A DNA stretch of 64,000 bases from Salminus brasiliensis (taxonomy: Eukaryota; Chordata; Actinopteri; Characiformes; Bryconidae): assembly GCF_030463535.1 (NCBI RefSeq), contig NC_132901.1:4534640-4598639 (forward strand). The letters are read 5' to 3'. The notes beneath the pieces are model-generated. The model was given only the letters and a program-made list of their open reading frames with translations. It did no database searches and had not been told where the DNA came from. The number at the start of each line of letters is the position of its first letter. Position 1 is the first letter of the stretch. A program made the position numbers and the translations under genes. Positions 33,371 through 50,821 of the stretch are shown piece by piece.

Positions 33371-35079
33371 AGAAATGAGGAATTTTAACTGTTAATTTTT
33401 ACTTTACTGTTTCTTCATTGATGTTCATAAACAGCAGAATTTTCTCTCAGCTGTTTTTCTGAGAACATGAACTGCAGCTTGTGTTTGTGTGCATTTTCCT
33501 CAACAGCGCTGAGCTTTTAGATTTGACTTTAAGAATGTTAATAATAACACTGTGAGATTGTCTACGTTTAGCAGTTAAACTTGTTAGAAATCAGACACGG
33601 CTATTTTTCTCTAGATTCTTATAAAAACCTTCTAGGAGCAAAACTTCAGACCAGAGGTGAAACTTCACTCAGCTGAGTTTCATTACATCAATCTCTGCTT
33701 GGTCTCGGTGTAATCTGTAATTAGTCTTACATTAATACACATGTATTCTTCACTTTTTATCATTTCCTTAATAATGTTTCTGCTTAATAAATTCTACATT
33801 TCTTGATCAAATCAAAGCCTCAATGTGGTTTGTTTAATGTTTCTATTATTTATCATTTCTATTCTATAGAATTTCTATTTTTATTCATATTGTGCAATTC
33901 TGCGGATGATTATTACTACATATATACCCAATGTTTATAGAGACCCCTTTTAATGAATGGTTACACCCATTTTAGGAAACGTAATCAGATTAAAATAAAC
34001 TGTTTCTCTGTGTTTGTATAAAAGGAAGTTTCTATCATTAATAATATGTTCAAATTGTTGCCAGGTTTGCCCCTTAGATTATTTCAGAAAAAAAAATTCT
34101 TGTGGAAATGTTTGGACTGGTTGTGGCTATGCTTTGACTTCAAGGCCTACTCTAATAAAAAAATAAATAAAAAGAGAGAATACAGAAACATCAGTTCTGC
34201 TCAGTAAGAGGTGATGACGTTCAGCACCCTGGAGAGCTCCAGTACAGTTTAAAATGCTAACTGGATCTTCCTCAGAGGATTCTAAAATACTGACCAATCA
34301 CTGATCAGACTCATGTATTGTGATATATACCATAAATATACACAACACACATCACCACATCCCCACCATGTCAGTATATCTGTAGTGCTAAGAATGACCC
34401 ACCCCCCAAATACTGCCTGCTCTGTGGTGGTCCAGTTCTGCTGAGCATTGAAGACCAGGGTGAAAGGAGACAGATCTTATGGCTGCATCTTCTACCACCT
34501 TCCTAACATTCACATCATCTATAAAACGTTTTTAGGGATTGAAGTGTTCAGAGGAAAAGAGCTACAGTGCACATTATTACAGAATGATGTATATTATACT
34601 TATATTTCAATAATAATAATCTGGACATCCTCAATCAATTACAGACATGACTTATTTAAGCTTAATACAGCAGTAAGACAGTAGAAGTGAATCTGAACAT
34701 TCCTGCAGTAAATTGAAGGACTTCTAGAGTAGGAAACCATAGTTACTTTGACACAGTTTAATAACGAGAGTTTGGTTCATGGAAGTGACAAACTGTGAAC
34801 CGCAAACACTGTTGTTCCTCTTTCAAAAGGAGAACCCACATGACAGTCTCAACAGTCCCCCAAACTAAAGCCACATACTTAATATTCATACATCAAACAA
34901 CCTAAATTCTCAATAAACACATTGTTTGACACCTTTAAGAAAAAATATCTACCAACAGATTTTATACAGAAATAATTCTTATGCATTTTCAATTATGAGC
35001 ACGTCATGAAAGATGCATGCAAAGTTATGTGTGGCATTGACATCAACTGAGTCATTCACTTCCAGGTATGAGCTTTCTC
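33371..35079. other. Spacer between the satellite region and relic H
   Basis: Mostly unassigned. At 34215-34317 there is an inverted, internally deleted copy of the tail-to-tail spacer (compare 18.54-18.64 kb and 41.19-41.68 kb). No gene is visible. Confidence 0.5.
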
Positions 35080-35570
35080 ACAGATCCTGATGGTCTCCTA
35101 CTCAGTGGTCAGTGTGGAACCATCTATCCATTTCCAGACCCCCTTCACCCTTCAGTGCCCCCTCCCCCACCAGTTGCAGCAGCAAACCCAAGACTATTAG
35201 TAAACTGGAGGCCACTGCCCATGAGGAATGGACTAAGGAACCTAGTGTTGATCATGAAGTGTTACTGCTGCGTCTTTAGTAGTGGAGCTGTTAGCTGCAA
35301 CCGCATGTATGTGAGTGTACCTGTGGTCATGGTTCCTTTATAGCCTCTTGTCACACGAGTATCTGGGATGTCTTCGTTCATATAGATCTCTTCATATGAG
35401 TGAGGAGACACCACCCTACCCCCCCCCCCTCCCTGATGCTGTTGAAATAAAGGTTGCTAACTCACTTGAGCCCCGTGTTTGTGTTGTCTCTGAGCCTCGC
35501 TGCCTACCAAGTCACGGTGGCTCACTCATCTCTGGTTCTGCTCTACTCTGGAACATTTTGAAACAAGTAG
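35080..35570 (-). pseudogene. Relic H of a minus-strand-type lectin gene
   Basis: On the minus strand, 35400 to about 35320 encodes SYEEIYMNEDIPDTRVTRG, matching the end of exon 1 of F, followed by a donor gtac at the right place. Near 35080-35150 is a broken copy of the WKWVDG exon (exon 4). Exons 2 and 3 are gone, and about 125 bp of unrelated C-rich sequence (35405-35530) splits exon 1 from its upstream part. It lies head-to-head with gene E, as C does with D. Confidence 0.7.
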
Positions 35571-36804
35571 AAAAATCTTGATATTGTTTTGTTGTTGATT
35601 CACACTGAGAGCTGAAATGAAGGTGTTAATAAGGATCCCTTTAAAGAAGATGCCATCGTTACTGGGCCTGAGAGTGATCTTGGGTACACTGGACACTGAC
35701 TGTAGAATAAAGATAAAAGGGCTGGTCTGTCTGGTCAACACCACACACTGAAGTGACGTCTGACTTGTTGAAGTGTGGGCGTTAATAAACCAATAAACTC
35801 TCATCACCATGTGGGGTTGGGTTGGGACTCAAGTGCAGTTTATTTATTTATAAAGTCATTCATTTAATGAATTTACTTTTTTAATGGTTTAATATCATGT
35901 GTGTGTAACAACAAATGAATGAACAATGTGAATGTTTGAAATGAAGACAAGACTGGTGCTCGGTGACTCTACATGGCCGTGGTGATGTTCGAACTCCCAA
36001 CTCTGGTGATGGAAGCCCAGTGCATGACCACCATGCCAATACAGCTGTAAAGGGTGGGAGCATAAAAACTCTTAAAGGTAATGCAGACTAACGGGCAGAA
36101 AACTGTAACAAAGGAAACACCAGGAGTGGCATTTTTCCAACAAAGGAAAATCTGTTTACAACCTAAACTCTTTTCTTTTCCAGCTCTGTGGTAGTTGTAA
36201 GTGCAGAAGAACGTCACATGGTTAAAGTGTGAATTCAACAAAGCACACAGCTGAATTATCACATTGCACAGCTGGACTGAGCTGAGTGTGTTCTACCGTA
36301 AACTAAAGGAAGGAAAAGCACTGTAAAACAGGCTGTACTTCATGCTGTAAAGAGGGGTGGGGGGTTCATGTGGGCATTATACTGTGGTAAAAGCACTCAG
36401 TGGGTGGAAATGAGGCTGGAGGAGCCTGAGTGCAGTTGCTGTCCAGACTGTTGAAAGGTCTGTCGAGCAGGTCTTCTCTCTATCAAAACATTAGCAGACA
36501 CCCTAAACCCTAAGCTTCTGAACACACTAATTACAGTGAACTTCCCAAATAACCAAATAATTAAATTGGTTTATAGATTCAAAAATAGATTATAGATTCA
36601 TAGGTTTATATATATATATATATAAAGTATACACTTGTTTAGTATATCAGCTTAACTCACACTGCACAGCTGGACCCAGACTTGAGTTCAATGATGAAAA
36701 AAATAGAAGGACAAACATTACATCAATATTTACAAAGTATATATAAATATATATAATAAATATACTGCTCTGACTGATAAAGAGAGCTGCACCATTTTCC
36801 ACAG
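35571..36804. other. Head-to-head region between relic H and gene E
   Basis: It holds the repeated 'gtgatcttgggtacactgga' segment (about 35.68 kb). A stretch at 36.18-36.28 kb is shared with 50.98-51.06 kb, and there is a TA run near 36608-36625. No coding sequence is supported. Confidence 0.5.
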
Positions 36805-37335
36805 CACACACACTTCTCTACTGCCCTCTAGAGGAAAGCAGCTGCAGCTCCATCACTGAAGAGGAGCAACAGTGCTGGTTCTTCAAAGCACGGCTTAGTG
36901 AATCTGTTGGACTCTGGTTTTCTGAATGGATCAGTTGATGATCTTCAGTTCATCTATGAGAGAGAATCAAACTGCTGCTACTGATCAGTGTGTGAAACAG
37001 GGAGTAAAAACACTCATCAGAAATGTGGAATGATAGATGGACTGGAAATTCAGATCCGTGCATGGAAATCTAATCAGACATAAAGAAGCTAAACTCAGAT
37101 TTTATTATAATATCTCATAAATGTAAAAGTGTATGAGGGTGAGAACCGGCTTTAAGAAAGAGCATGAGGGGCTCTGCTGCATTCACACCTCCAGCACACA
37201 CAGGAAACTGTTGGTGGTATTTGGTCACTTTGGTAACTCCACTAATGCAGTTAAACTAGCCGAGCCGTGCAGCAGTGCTGTAGTGTTCCTACAGAGACGC
37301 AGTAATTCAGTCTTTCAGTCTTTCAGAGATTAGAG
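36805..37335 (+). promoter_or_regulatory. Conserved 5' flank / probable promoter of lectin gene E
   Basis: This is the paralogous copy of the block at 4549-5072, up to the start codon of E. Confidence 0.5.
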
Positions 37336-40042
37336 ATGTCTCTCAGTGTTTATCATCAAGTGATCTACTTTGAGGAGCTGAACAGAGGAGATGAAGATGA
37401 GATAACTGTGGTTATCTATGAGAGTGCAGACACTGTTGGAGGCCTTGACCCCAACACAGAGATGGAAGCCGTCAACACGAGGAGGAAGCTACAGACACAA
37501 CAAGCAGATATCATTACTAATCCTTTATGGAATCTCTTCTTTTAGAGACAGTAAATACTAGAATACTGGAACACTGAGCTGTATTCTGTAGGAGCTCTAC
37601 TGTAATGCTGCACTTCTGGACTAGGTGAACTGTTTTAGTGGTGGTAAAGAACAAGCAGCATTACTACAGTACAGCTATCAGTGCATCTTTGTATTGGACT
37701 GTAGAGAACATCAGTAGATCACAGGTTCTTGAGAAGCTCTCAGTAAACACAGGTATCTCATACTAATAAAGATGTAGTTTAGTTTCAGGTAGGATTGGTC
37801 AACAGAGAGACTCCACTATAGGTCAGACTCACACTATAGAACTGTTCTCTGGTTACTGAGAGATCAGCATGGGTTTTGTACAGCTCTCACAAAGACGTGG
37901 TTTGATATAAAGTCAGACCACAGACAGTCTGGATGATCTGACTGCTGAATTTGATCAGTCATAGATGAAGAGCTGATGATTATCTTGGCAAAGTTGAATA
38001 ATGAGAGTTAAGTACCTGAAAGTTATATTTACCCCCAAAATAAAGTGAAATACAGCCAGCCCACTAATGAAAGGGTATATAGAACGGCTACTGTCGAGTA
38101 TGGAGGCAAGGCTAAAAGTTAATGCTGAGCTGACCAGGAAAGAGAGAAGCCTCGAACAGAGGAAGTGACACTGTGGGTATCTTCTCAGAGAAGATGACTG
38201 ACTGTGGTGTGATGTAATGAAGCCAGAGGTTGACTGGGTGCTAAGCTAAAAGCTAACCAACAAACCAGTTACGGTCTCTTCAACTAGCTAGCTAATTGAG
38301 AAAAGGCAGCAGGTTTTGCTGAGTTTGGATTTGTAGCCAGCTGTGTGGGCTTAAGTAAGGTAGCTAGCAGGCTAAGCACCACATCACAGACTGTGTTCCA
38401 GCTAACTGAGGCTCACATCACACTCATTTAGAGGAAAAGGCCTCAAATCTGAGAGCACAGAGTCTCAATCCAGCTTTCTCCTCCTTCTGTGTTCATCTCT
38501 TAGAGTCACTAGGGAGACTTTACCTGTGTTTAAACAGTGATACTGGTTCTGACTGAAGCTCATGTATCTGTGTTTCCCCCATAGAGAGTCACTCTACAGG
38601 AAGCAGACGCTACAGACTGACTGCAGTGTGTCTGGGGGTTCTGTGTGTTCTCCTGCTGACTGCCATCCCACTGCTGTGGATCAAGTTCAACAACCTGACT
38701 GCAGAGAGAGACGGGCTGCAGAGAAAGCTTTCTGAACTGGGTCAGTGATTAACTGCAGTTCTTAATTACACTCACTGACCACTTGTTTAGGAACACCATT
38801 GTAATACAAGGGGTCTCAGTTTAATCCATGAAAGATCTTCACACACCATCACACTAAACATCAGGTTGATCTGTTGACTCAAGGTCAGGCTGGTTCCATG
38901 AATTCCTACTGTTTATGAACTCGGCACTGGAGTGAGGGCAGCAAATTCTGGAGTGAAGACTAACTCACACTCTTGACCTGTGTCTGATTTTAATGTGTGC
39001 TGCTGCCACGTGTTTGGCTGATTGGGAGTTGCATGACTGAGTTCTTAGCTGAAGAGTTGAACTTCATTCCATTAGATGATGAAACAGAGAGACTGAAATA
39101 TGATATTTTATATTTGATATTAATGGAGAATATGAATGATCTTGTGTTTAATCGAGGAAATGCAGAGAAAAACTCCTCCTTTATTTGATCTGTAGGAAAA
39201 GCCACTCAGGAGGGATGGATCTGCTTCAGCTCCAGTATCTACTACATTTCTACTGAGAAGAAGAGCTGGAGTGAGAGCAGAGAGGACTGCAGAGAGAGAG
39301 GAGCAGACCTGCTGATCATCAACAGCAGAGAGGAACAGGTGAGAGAGAGGATGGGGGGGAGGTGCAGAAATCAAAATGTACTGTAAGTCTGTCAAGTTGT
39401 TGATTGATTGAAGAAGAACAGAGCTAGTAGAGCACTGTTAGAAGAACACAAAAGAACGTGGTTAGAAGAACAGAGAAGAACGTGGTTAGAAGAACAGTTA
39501 GAAGAACAAAGAAGAGCACAGTTAAAATAACTGAGCACAGTAGAGCACAGTTAGATGAACAGAGAATAGCACAGTTAGAAGAACAGTTAGAAGAACAGGG
39601 AAGAGCAAAGTGAAGAAAACACAGTGTGTATGTGTGTGTGTGTGTGGTGGGTTGCTGGAAATGTCTAAGCTGGTATTGTATTTTAACAGAAGTTTATTCA
39701 CAAGCTGAGAGGAGGTCAGCAATCTTGGATTGGTCTGACTGGCGGTGAAAGAGAGGGGGTCTGGAAATGGGTGGACGGCTCAGCACTGACCACTAGGTAA
39801 GAGAGCACTGAACTGAACTCTGATCATGATGCAGTTACTGACTCTCACTCCTCACTGCTCTGATAAACACACTGATCCTCTGATTCTCTCTCAGATTCTG
39901 GGGAATTGGAGAACCCAATGGATCAAAGGAACACTGTGTCATAACTGGATATGTGTCTGATCCTGTAAAGAACTGGGCTGATTTTCCCTGTTATTACCAG
40001 TTAGTTTGGATCTGTGAAAAGAGAATATTAATGAGAGGGTGA
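37336..40042 (+). CDS. CD209-like lectin receptor E; short neck, broken exon 1 splice donor
   Basis: Exons are 37336-37507, 38585-38740, 39196-39338, 39690-39796 and 39895-40042 (241 residues). The frame is open throughout. The tail has the ITIM-like SVYHQV at Tyr6 and a second Tyr in VVIYESAD. The neck is the shortest of the family, with one repeat ([17 protein letters not shown]). The CTLD has all four cysteines, EPN ([10 protein letters not shown]) and WAD. The lesion is at the exon 1 donor: paralogues read gcag|gtatcatt, E reads gcag|atatcatt. Without splicing the product would stop after 69 codons (37545) as a soluble tail peptide. An AT-type or cryptic donor could rescue it, which only transcripts can show. 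Introns 1 and 2 are close to those of D. AATAAA is at 41110-41115. Confidence 0.7.
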
Positions 40043-40070
40043 GTGTGTTAGTGTGTGTGTGTGTGAGTGT

Positions 40071-40103
<33 letters not shown>

Positions 40104-43100
40104 ATTGTGTGTGTGTATGAGAGAGAAGTGAGAAATTCTGTAAAAGTCTGTAAATGTTATCAGATCACTTTCAGTTACCTTAGATTTATAGAATTTTTGT
40201 TATCAGATTTTATTATTAATAATACTTTTTTTTAAATGAAATATAATATAGATATATAATATAGTTTTTATAAAGATAACAAAATTAGCCAGAAGAATAT
40301 TAAGTCTCAAATCTCCTGTTATTAATCTTTTCTCTATGATTATGAGGTGAATCCCTGCTGGCTGGTTTGAGCAGGTTGATTAGATTCTTCTTGTGGAGAA
40401 TAAGGTGGAGGCAGTTCTGGACCTGGACATGGTCAAATAGTCTACATGAATAGAGTGATTCTTAAAGTGAAGAAGAAAGCCTGTAAGTGTGAATGTGAAG
40501 CCTCAGCTTAGTTTCTCCCACACACAAATACATTCATGAAGAAAAACCTCCAATTAGACACAAAACTTCACAATAAAACTGAAATTCAGTGGTTAAACTG
40601 TCTTCCCCTGATCTGACACAAGAAGGAGTTATAATTCCTGGAAAGTGGCCAATTAGAGATCATGTAGTGATATGACTAGCTCAGATAACTTTTAAAATTG
40701 AATCAGGTATTGAAAGGTTTGAATCACTGTTCAAAGGATTCAAATCTATTTCTAAATATTTGGATCACTGTTAAAAAAGAGTCAAATCAGTGTTCAGAAT
40801 CAGGATTGAACTGAGTTGAATTTGGTGGGAGCAGTTTGTTCTGAAAGTGATGTGAATCTGGTTCTTTTGTAAAGCTTGCTGTGAATATGAGTGTTAACCT
40901 GAGCAGGATTCAGTCAGCTGCTAGAAGAAGAAGCTATGAAGAAGGTCTGCTCTCGTCTTAATCTTATGATGATAAAACTCAATGTGTGTTTCTCTCTTTC
41001 TGATTTGGATGTTTTGGGAACTTTATGGTGTTCGTTTTTAAAGAACTGCTTTTGTTACTGCTGTTACAGAATGTATGGAAGTTTATGGTAATTTATGGAA
41101 ATGGTTTATAATAAAATGCTGATTGAGATTCAACGTATTTGTCTTTTTCCATAAAAACTATAAACACAATAAACACCACAGTATTACACAACAAATGAGC
41201 CTGATCAGTGATTGGTCAGTATTTTAGAATCCTCTGAGAAAGATCCAGTTAGCATTTTAAACATCCTGAGTTTGGGAGTCACCTCATAATGATCCTCAAG
41301 AAGCCAATCAGCAGCTTACAAGCAGATCCAACCAACGTCTGTATTTCTGAGTTCCTGCATCCAAAGATACTGAGTTCCACACATTACTGTAGAACACACC
41401 AGCATCAAACTGTGCATGTTTCTTACAGTCTGTTAGTCCTCATAGAGTCTTTAAAGCACAGAGTCTGTACAGAAGTGTGATTTTCAGCAGGAGAACTGCC
41501 TCTCACACATTCAGTCCTGCTCCATTAGAGAATAGAGAAAGTGTTTGATTGTATACAGAGGTCACAGAGTCTCCAAATCAGCTGTTGATCAGTAAATGTT
41601 TTGATTTGTTGATTATTGAGGATGATAAATGTATCCCAGACTCCACCAGGGTCACCTTGCTGGAGCTGTCCAGGGTGCTGAATGTCATCACCTCTTATTG
41701 AGCAGAACTAATGCTCCTTCTTTTTCTTTTCTTAATTTTAATGTGAAACTCTGAGTTCTACACAGTCCACAGACTGGAGTAACCTACTGAACCCAGCCCA
41801 GAGAGACACTCACACACTGCTTATCAAACTAGGGGTTGCAGTGTGGGGACGAGTTGGTGACAAGAAAGCTGCATCACTCTATATGTTTCTCTTTTTCTAT
41901 GAGAGCTCAGATCCTCCTTTTCTGCAGTTACTGTTTTTCCCAGTAACACTCCACTGAAACCAATGCTAATAGCAATGATTGTAAGAGTAAAAAGCAGTGT
42001 TTTATATGACTCACCATTTATAACCAGTCTTTAATTTGTGCTGAAAGGATTTTGTGATTTCATCCCTGTAGCAAAGAATAAAGCTCAGATAGATCAAACA
42101 GGCCTAAATATAATTGAAATATATAAATGTGTTAGTATTGAGGATTAGAGCTCCCCCTACAGTCAAGAACTGTCATTTGTGCTTTGAGCCATCACTGAAA
42201 GGCACATTTTACACATGCATTTCTGGATGAGCTGAAACATTCAGAACAGTCCCTGAAAGTGAAAGAAGTATGTGGACTGAGTCGGTTGAGTCAAATTATA
42301 GGCCTTTACACTAATTTGACTCGGGTTACAGAGATGTCACGAGTGTTATCCTGCCCACTTTACCAGAGTTACACAGTGCAGCGAGCCTAGCCCAGAGTAA
42401 CTGGTTCTAGCGTGCTGAGTCCAGAATAGGAATGACAGACACTACTCTCCCTATTACAGGTCAGTGGAGCATCACAGTGATTCTGAAGCTGCTATTTTAA
42501 GATAAAATTGCTGCATGGTGTTGCTTTAATCATTGTTCTTCCATTTCTCTTGTTTATGTTTTATATTTTTCACTGTTTGGGAAAGAATGTCTGTAAGGCC
42601 AAGCACAGTTCTTTCCCTTTATCCCTGAACCCTCCCGTGTTCCAGTGGGACACTGGTTTCACTGGAAAGCTGGACACATTGGAACAGGGCAGAGTTTTGT
42701 CCCAGTTCAGACCTCACTGAGGCCATGAGCTACAGATCAGACAGAATCAGGGACAGCTGTCAGTAAAAGTGTGTGTTTGTTCCAGCACTTGACTAGTAGG
42801 ACAATATTCATTCTTTACTGTTCAGGGTTGTGTAAATATCTGTGACTGCTACGTTAAGCCTTGGCTACAACACAGGACTTTTAAAGTGGTAGCAGATTAT
42901 AAAAAGACTGGGTATCTCACACTTCCCCCCTGAGTTTTACTGATTGTTACAATCAAGTCCATTGCATAAACAACTAGGTATCATCCACTACACAACTTAA
43001 ACCTGTTGCTGGACCTAACCCAACATTCGTACAACGCGTTGCCTAGGAGATGCAGATTTAGGTCGGTATTTGTGCTGACCCAAAACGAAAGAAAGATGAG

Positions 43101-43948
43101 GTCGTGGGGAAGACACAGTCAGTGTGGTCTGTACAGACTGCAGAGGGAGTTAGTTCAGTTGCCCAGCACATATTGGAGACTTCACTGCATCCACCTTAAA
43201 TGGTGCTGTAGCGTAAAAGTAAGATAAGAAACTGTTCACTGACCAGTAAACACTACTAGATTATGAATCAGGTTGAAAAACAAATCACACATTTAACATG
43301 CGCTCGTCTGCACCCCTCAAACACCACTCTTCAACTCTTGGAAAACCTGCAGACTAAAATCAGGGAAACAATCCCGTCAGATTTAGTGGGAGGACAAACA
43401 GCAGGTCACAAAGGTCACAGCGATTTGCCAGATGTTGTAAAAATTCAGTCCAAATACAAAATGTTTTTTTACAGGTTTATTCAGGGAAGCGAAAAATGAC
43501 AAACTGGAGGCAAAAAGCATTAAATTAAAATAACTGATTTAATCACTGAATATTAAAAGAATAAATATTAAAGAAAAAAAAGCCTCTATTCTTGCCTCAT
43601 GACCTTGGGAAGCAGAGTGACCTGTTCCCGTAGTCCTGATAAGGCCTTGTCCTCCGTTCTTCTCACTTCTTCCTACAACAGCAGTGTCAATCTTCCCCAT
43701 CTAGTCTCTCCTCTCTGTTTGTATTAACCCTTTATCTCTCATGAACAAGATCTTTGAGTTTTTTTTTTTCTTAATTTCTGCATATACTACAAACTGCATT
43801 CACTAAGTCTGACCTTTACTCTACTTATGTGGTTATGAAATGCTGAAGCTTAAACATCTCCAATCCTAAATTCCCCTGAATATACTGTAATCTCTACAGA
43901 AGCAATACACACCCAGAAATGAGAGGATACTGTATGTACATCTATCAA
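40043..43948. other. Tail-to-tail spacer between genes E and F
   Basis: A (TG)n run follows the stop of E (about 40050-40102). 40.81-41.13 kb is the shared 3' flank with AATAAA at 41110-41115, and 41.16-43.94 kb matches the B-C spacer. Short open frames shared with that spacer (42508-42720 and 19825-20037) show no recognisable domain. Confidence 0.6.
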
Positions 43949-48422
<4,474 letters not shown>

Positions 48423-48888
48423 TTCGTTATAATTATAAACAAGTAGAAAAATCTTGTTTATAATTATTTTTGGTTTAATTGCAGACTACAGTCCTCTGTG
48501 TTGACTCTATGACTCTGTGTTTGTGGTTTGTGTAATATATATATATGCTGCTCTCAGGACAGGAAGTTGAGGCCTCAGCAAGTCGGCATAAAGCACAGAG
48601 CATTCTTACAAGCCCACCTCTAAATCTGCTCTCTTGTGTCTCTGCAGATTCAGTGTATTGAACATGTTGAAATGTGTGTGTTCTCTGTGTAGGAAGTTTA
48701 ACACTATGGAGGGCACTGTAGTTTCTCTTTAAGGTTTAGGGCCTGTATGTGAGTTTGGGGATTTCTCTTTGAGCTGCCATTGCATTTCTAGGTCACAGCC
48801 TTTGGCAAGCTTCACACTCTCTTCAATGCTAAATGCACACACAACAAACTCATCTATAATCATTTATTTTCACAGTTGATTCATGTTG

Positions 48889-48928
<40 letters not shown>

Positions 48929-49252
48929 TTGTTTCAGATGCTCATTATTGCTGTGAGCTCTGAGAAAAAAACACATTAAACAGGAAGCTGAAACCCACAG
49001 GCTGAGCCTGAGCCGAGTGTGGGTAGAATTATTTCACAGTTGTGTGGTTTCTTTTGTGAACAACACTTACCAACCATCCCTCCCCACCAACACAAACTGA
49101 ACTGGAATGAAGGGTAATAACCATGTTGATTCACACTGAGAGCTGAAATGAAGGGGTTAATAAGGATACCTTTACCACCATTATCACTGGGCCTGGGAGT
49201 GATCTTGGGTACACTGGACAACATGGACATGTACAGATGGTTCATACATACT
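48423..49252. other. 5' flank of gene F
   Basis: Matches the 5' flanks of pseudogene C (24.0-24.7 kb) and of the missing gene at the left edge. It includes a (GT)n run at about 48893-48926 and the repeated 'gtgatcttgggtacactgga' segment at about 49198. No coding exon. Confidence 0.6.
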
Positions 49253-49253
49253 G

Positions 49254-49312
<59 letters not shown>
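49253..49312. repeat. (TA)n microsatellite
   Basis: About 30 TA units, ending exactly where the Tc1-like element begins. Confidence 0.95.
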
Positions 49313-49315
<3 letters not shown>

Positions 49316-50821
49316 TGCTTAAAAAAATAAAGGGAACACTTAAACAACAAAATATAACTCCAAGTAAATCAAACTTCTGTGAAATCAAACTGTCCACAAC
49401 ACAGATTGACAGATCAATTTCACATGCTGTTGTGCAAATGGAGTAGACAACAGGTGGAAATTATTGGTAATCAGCAAGACACACTCAATAAAGGAGTAGT
49501 TCTGCAGGTGGGGACCACAGACCACTTCTCAGTATGTATGCTTTCTGGCTGATGTTTTGATCACTTTTGAATTTTGGTGGTGTTGGTGGTAGAGACAGAC
49601 TCTACAACCCACACAAGTGGCTCAGGTAGTGCAGCTCACCCAGGATGGCACATCAATGCTAGCTGTGGAAGAAGGTTTGCTGTGTCTGTCAGCATCGTGT
49701 CCAGAGGCTGGAGGCACTACCAGGAGACAGGCCAGTACACCAGGAGACATGGAGGAGGCCATAGGAGGGCAACAACCCAGCAGCAGGACCGCTACCTCCG
49801 CCTTTGTGCAAGGAGGAACAGGAGGAACACTGCCAGAGCCCTGCAAAATGACCTCCAGCAGGCCACAAATGTGCATGTGTCTGCACAAACGGTCAGAAAC
49901 CGACTCCATGAGGATGGTATGAGGCCTGACATCCACAGATGGGGGTTGTGCTCACAGCCCAACACCGTGCAGGACGCTTGGCATTTGCCAGAGAACACCA
50001 GGATTGGCAAATTTGCCACTGGCGCATGTAAGCATGTGACAGACGTGACAGAGTCTGGAGACGCCGTTGAGAGCGATCTGCTGCCTGCAACATCCTTCAG
50101 CATGACCGGTTTGGCAGTGGGTCAGTAATGGTGGTGGGTGGCATTTCTTTGGAGGGCCGCACAGCCCTCCATGTGCTCGCCAGAGGTAGCCTGACTGCCA
50201 TTAGGTACCGAGATGAGAACCTCAGACCCCTTGTGAGAACATATGCTGGTGCGGTTGGCCCTGGATTCCTCCTAATGCAGGACAATGCAGCTAAAAGACC
50301 TCATGTGGCTGGAGTGTGTCAGCAGTTCCTGCAAGATGAAGGCTATGAAGCTATGGACTGGCTCGCTCGTTCCCCAGACCTGAATCCGATTGAGCACATC
50401 TGGGACATTATGTCTCGCTCCATCCACCAACATCATGTTGCACCACAGACTGTCCAGGAGTTGGTGGATGCTTTAGTCCAGGTCTGGGAGGAGATCCTCA
50501 TCAGGAGCATTCCCAGGCATTGTAGGGAGGCTATAAAGGCATGTGGAGGCCACACACAATACTGAGCCTCATTTTGACTTGTTTTAAGGACATTAAATCA
50601 AAGTTGGATCAGCCTGTAGTGTGTTTTTTCCACTTTTATTTTGTGTGTGACTCCAAATCCAGGCCTCCATTGGTTATTAAATTTGATTTCCATTGATTTT
50701 TGTGTGATTCTGTTGTCAGCACATTCAACTTTGTATAGAACAAAGTATTCAATGAGAATATTTCATTCATTCAGATCTAGGATGTGTTATTTGAGTGATC
50801 CCCTTATTTTTTTGAGCAGTG
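49313..50821 (+). mobile_element. Tc1/mariner-like transposon (same family as 1672-2896), degenerate
   Basis: It begins 'cactgcttaaaaaaataa' and ends 'ttatttttttgagcagtg', within TA/TG microsatellite DNA. The transposase is broken. Helix-turn-helix remnants lie in 49574-49930 ([16 protein letters not shown]), with frame changes near 49670 and 49920-50130. The C-terminal part at 50128-50565 keeps the second Asp (LMQDNAAK) and Glu (LNPIEHIWD). The segment around the first Asp is disrupted. It is longer than the 1.2-kb relative at the left edge and useful for defining its deletions. Confidence 0.9.

Noticed and set aside
38997..39188. Open frame with [20 protein letters not shown] before exon 3 of E, also present in D
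   Set aside because: It ends in a stop before the acceptor and would break the phase; the same text in D is not in frame with exon 2. Treated as intron.
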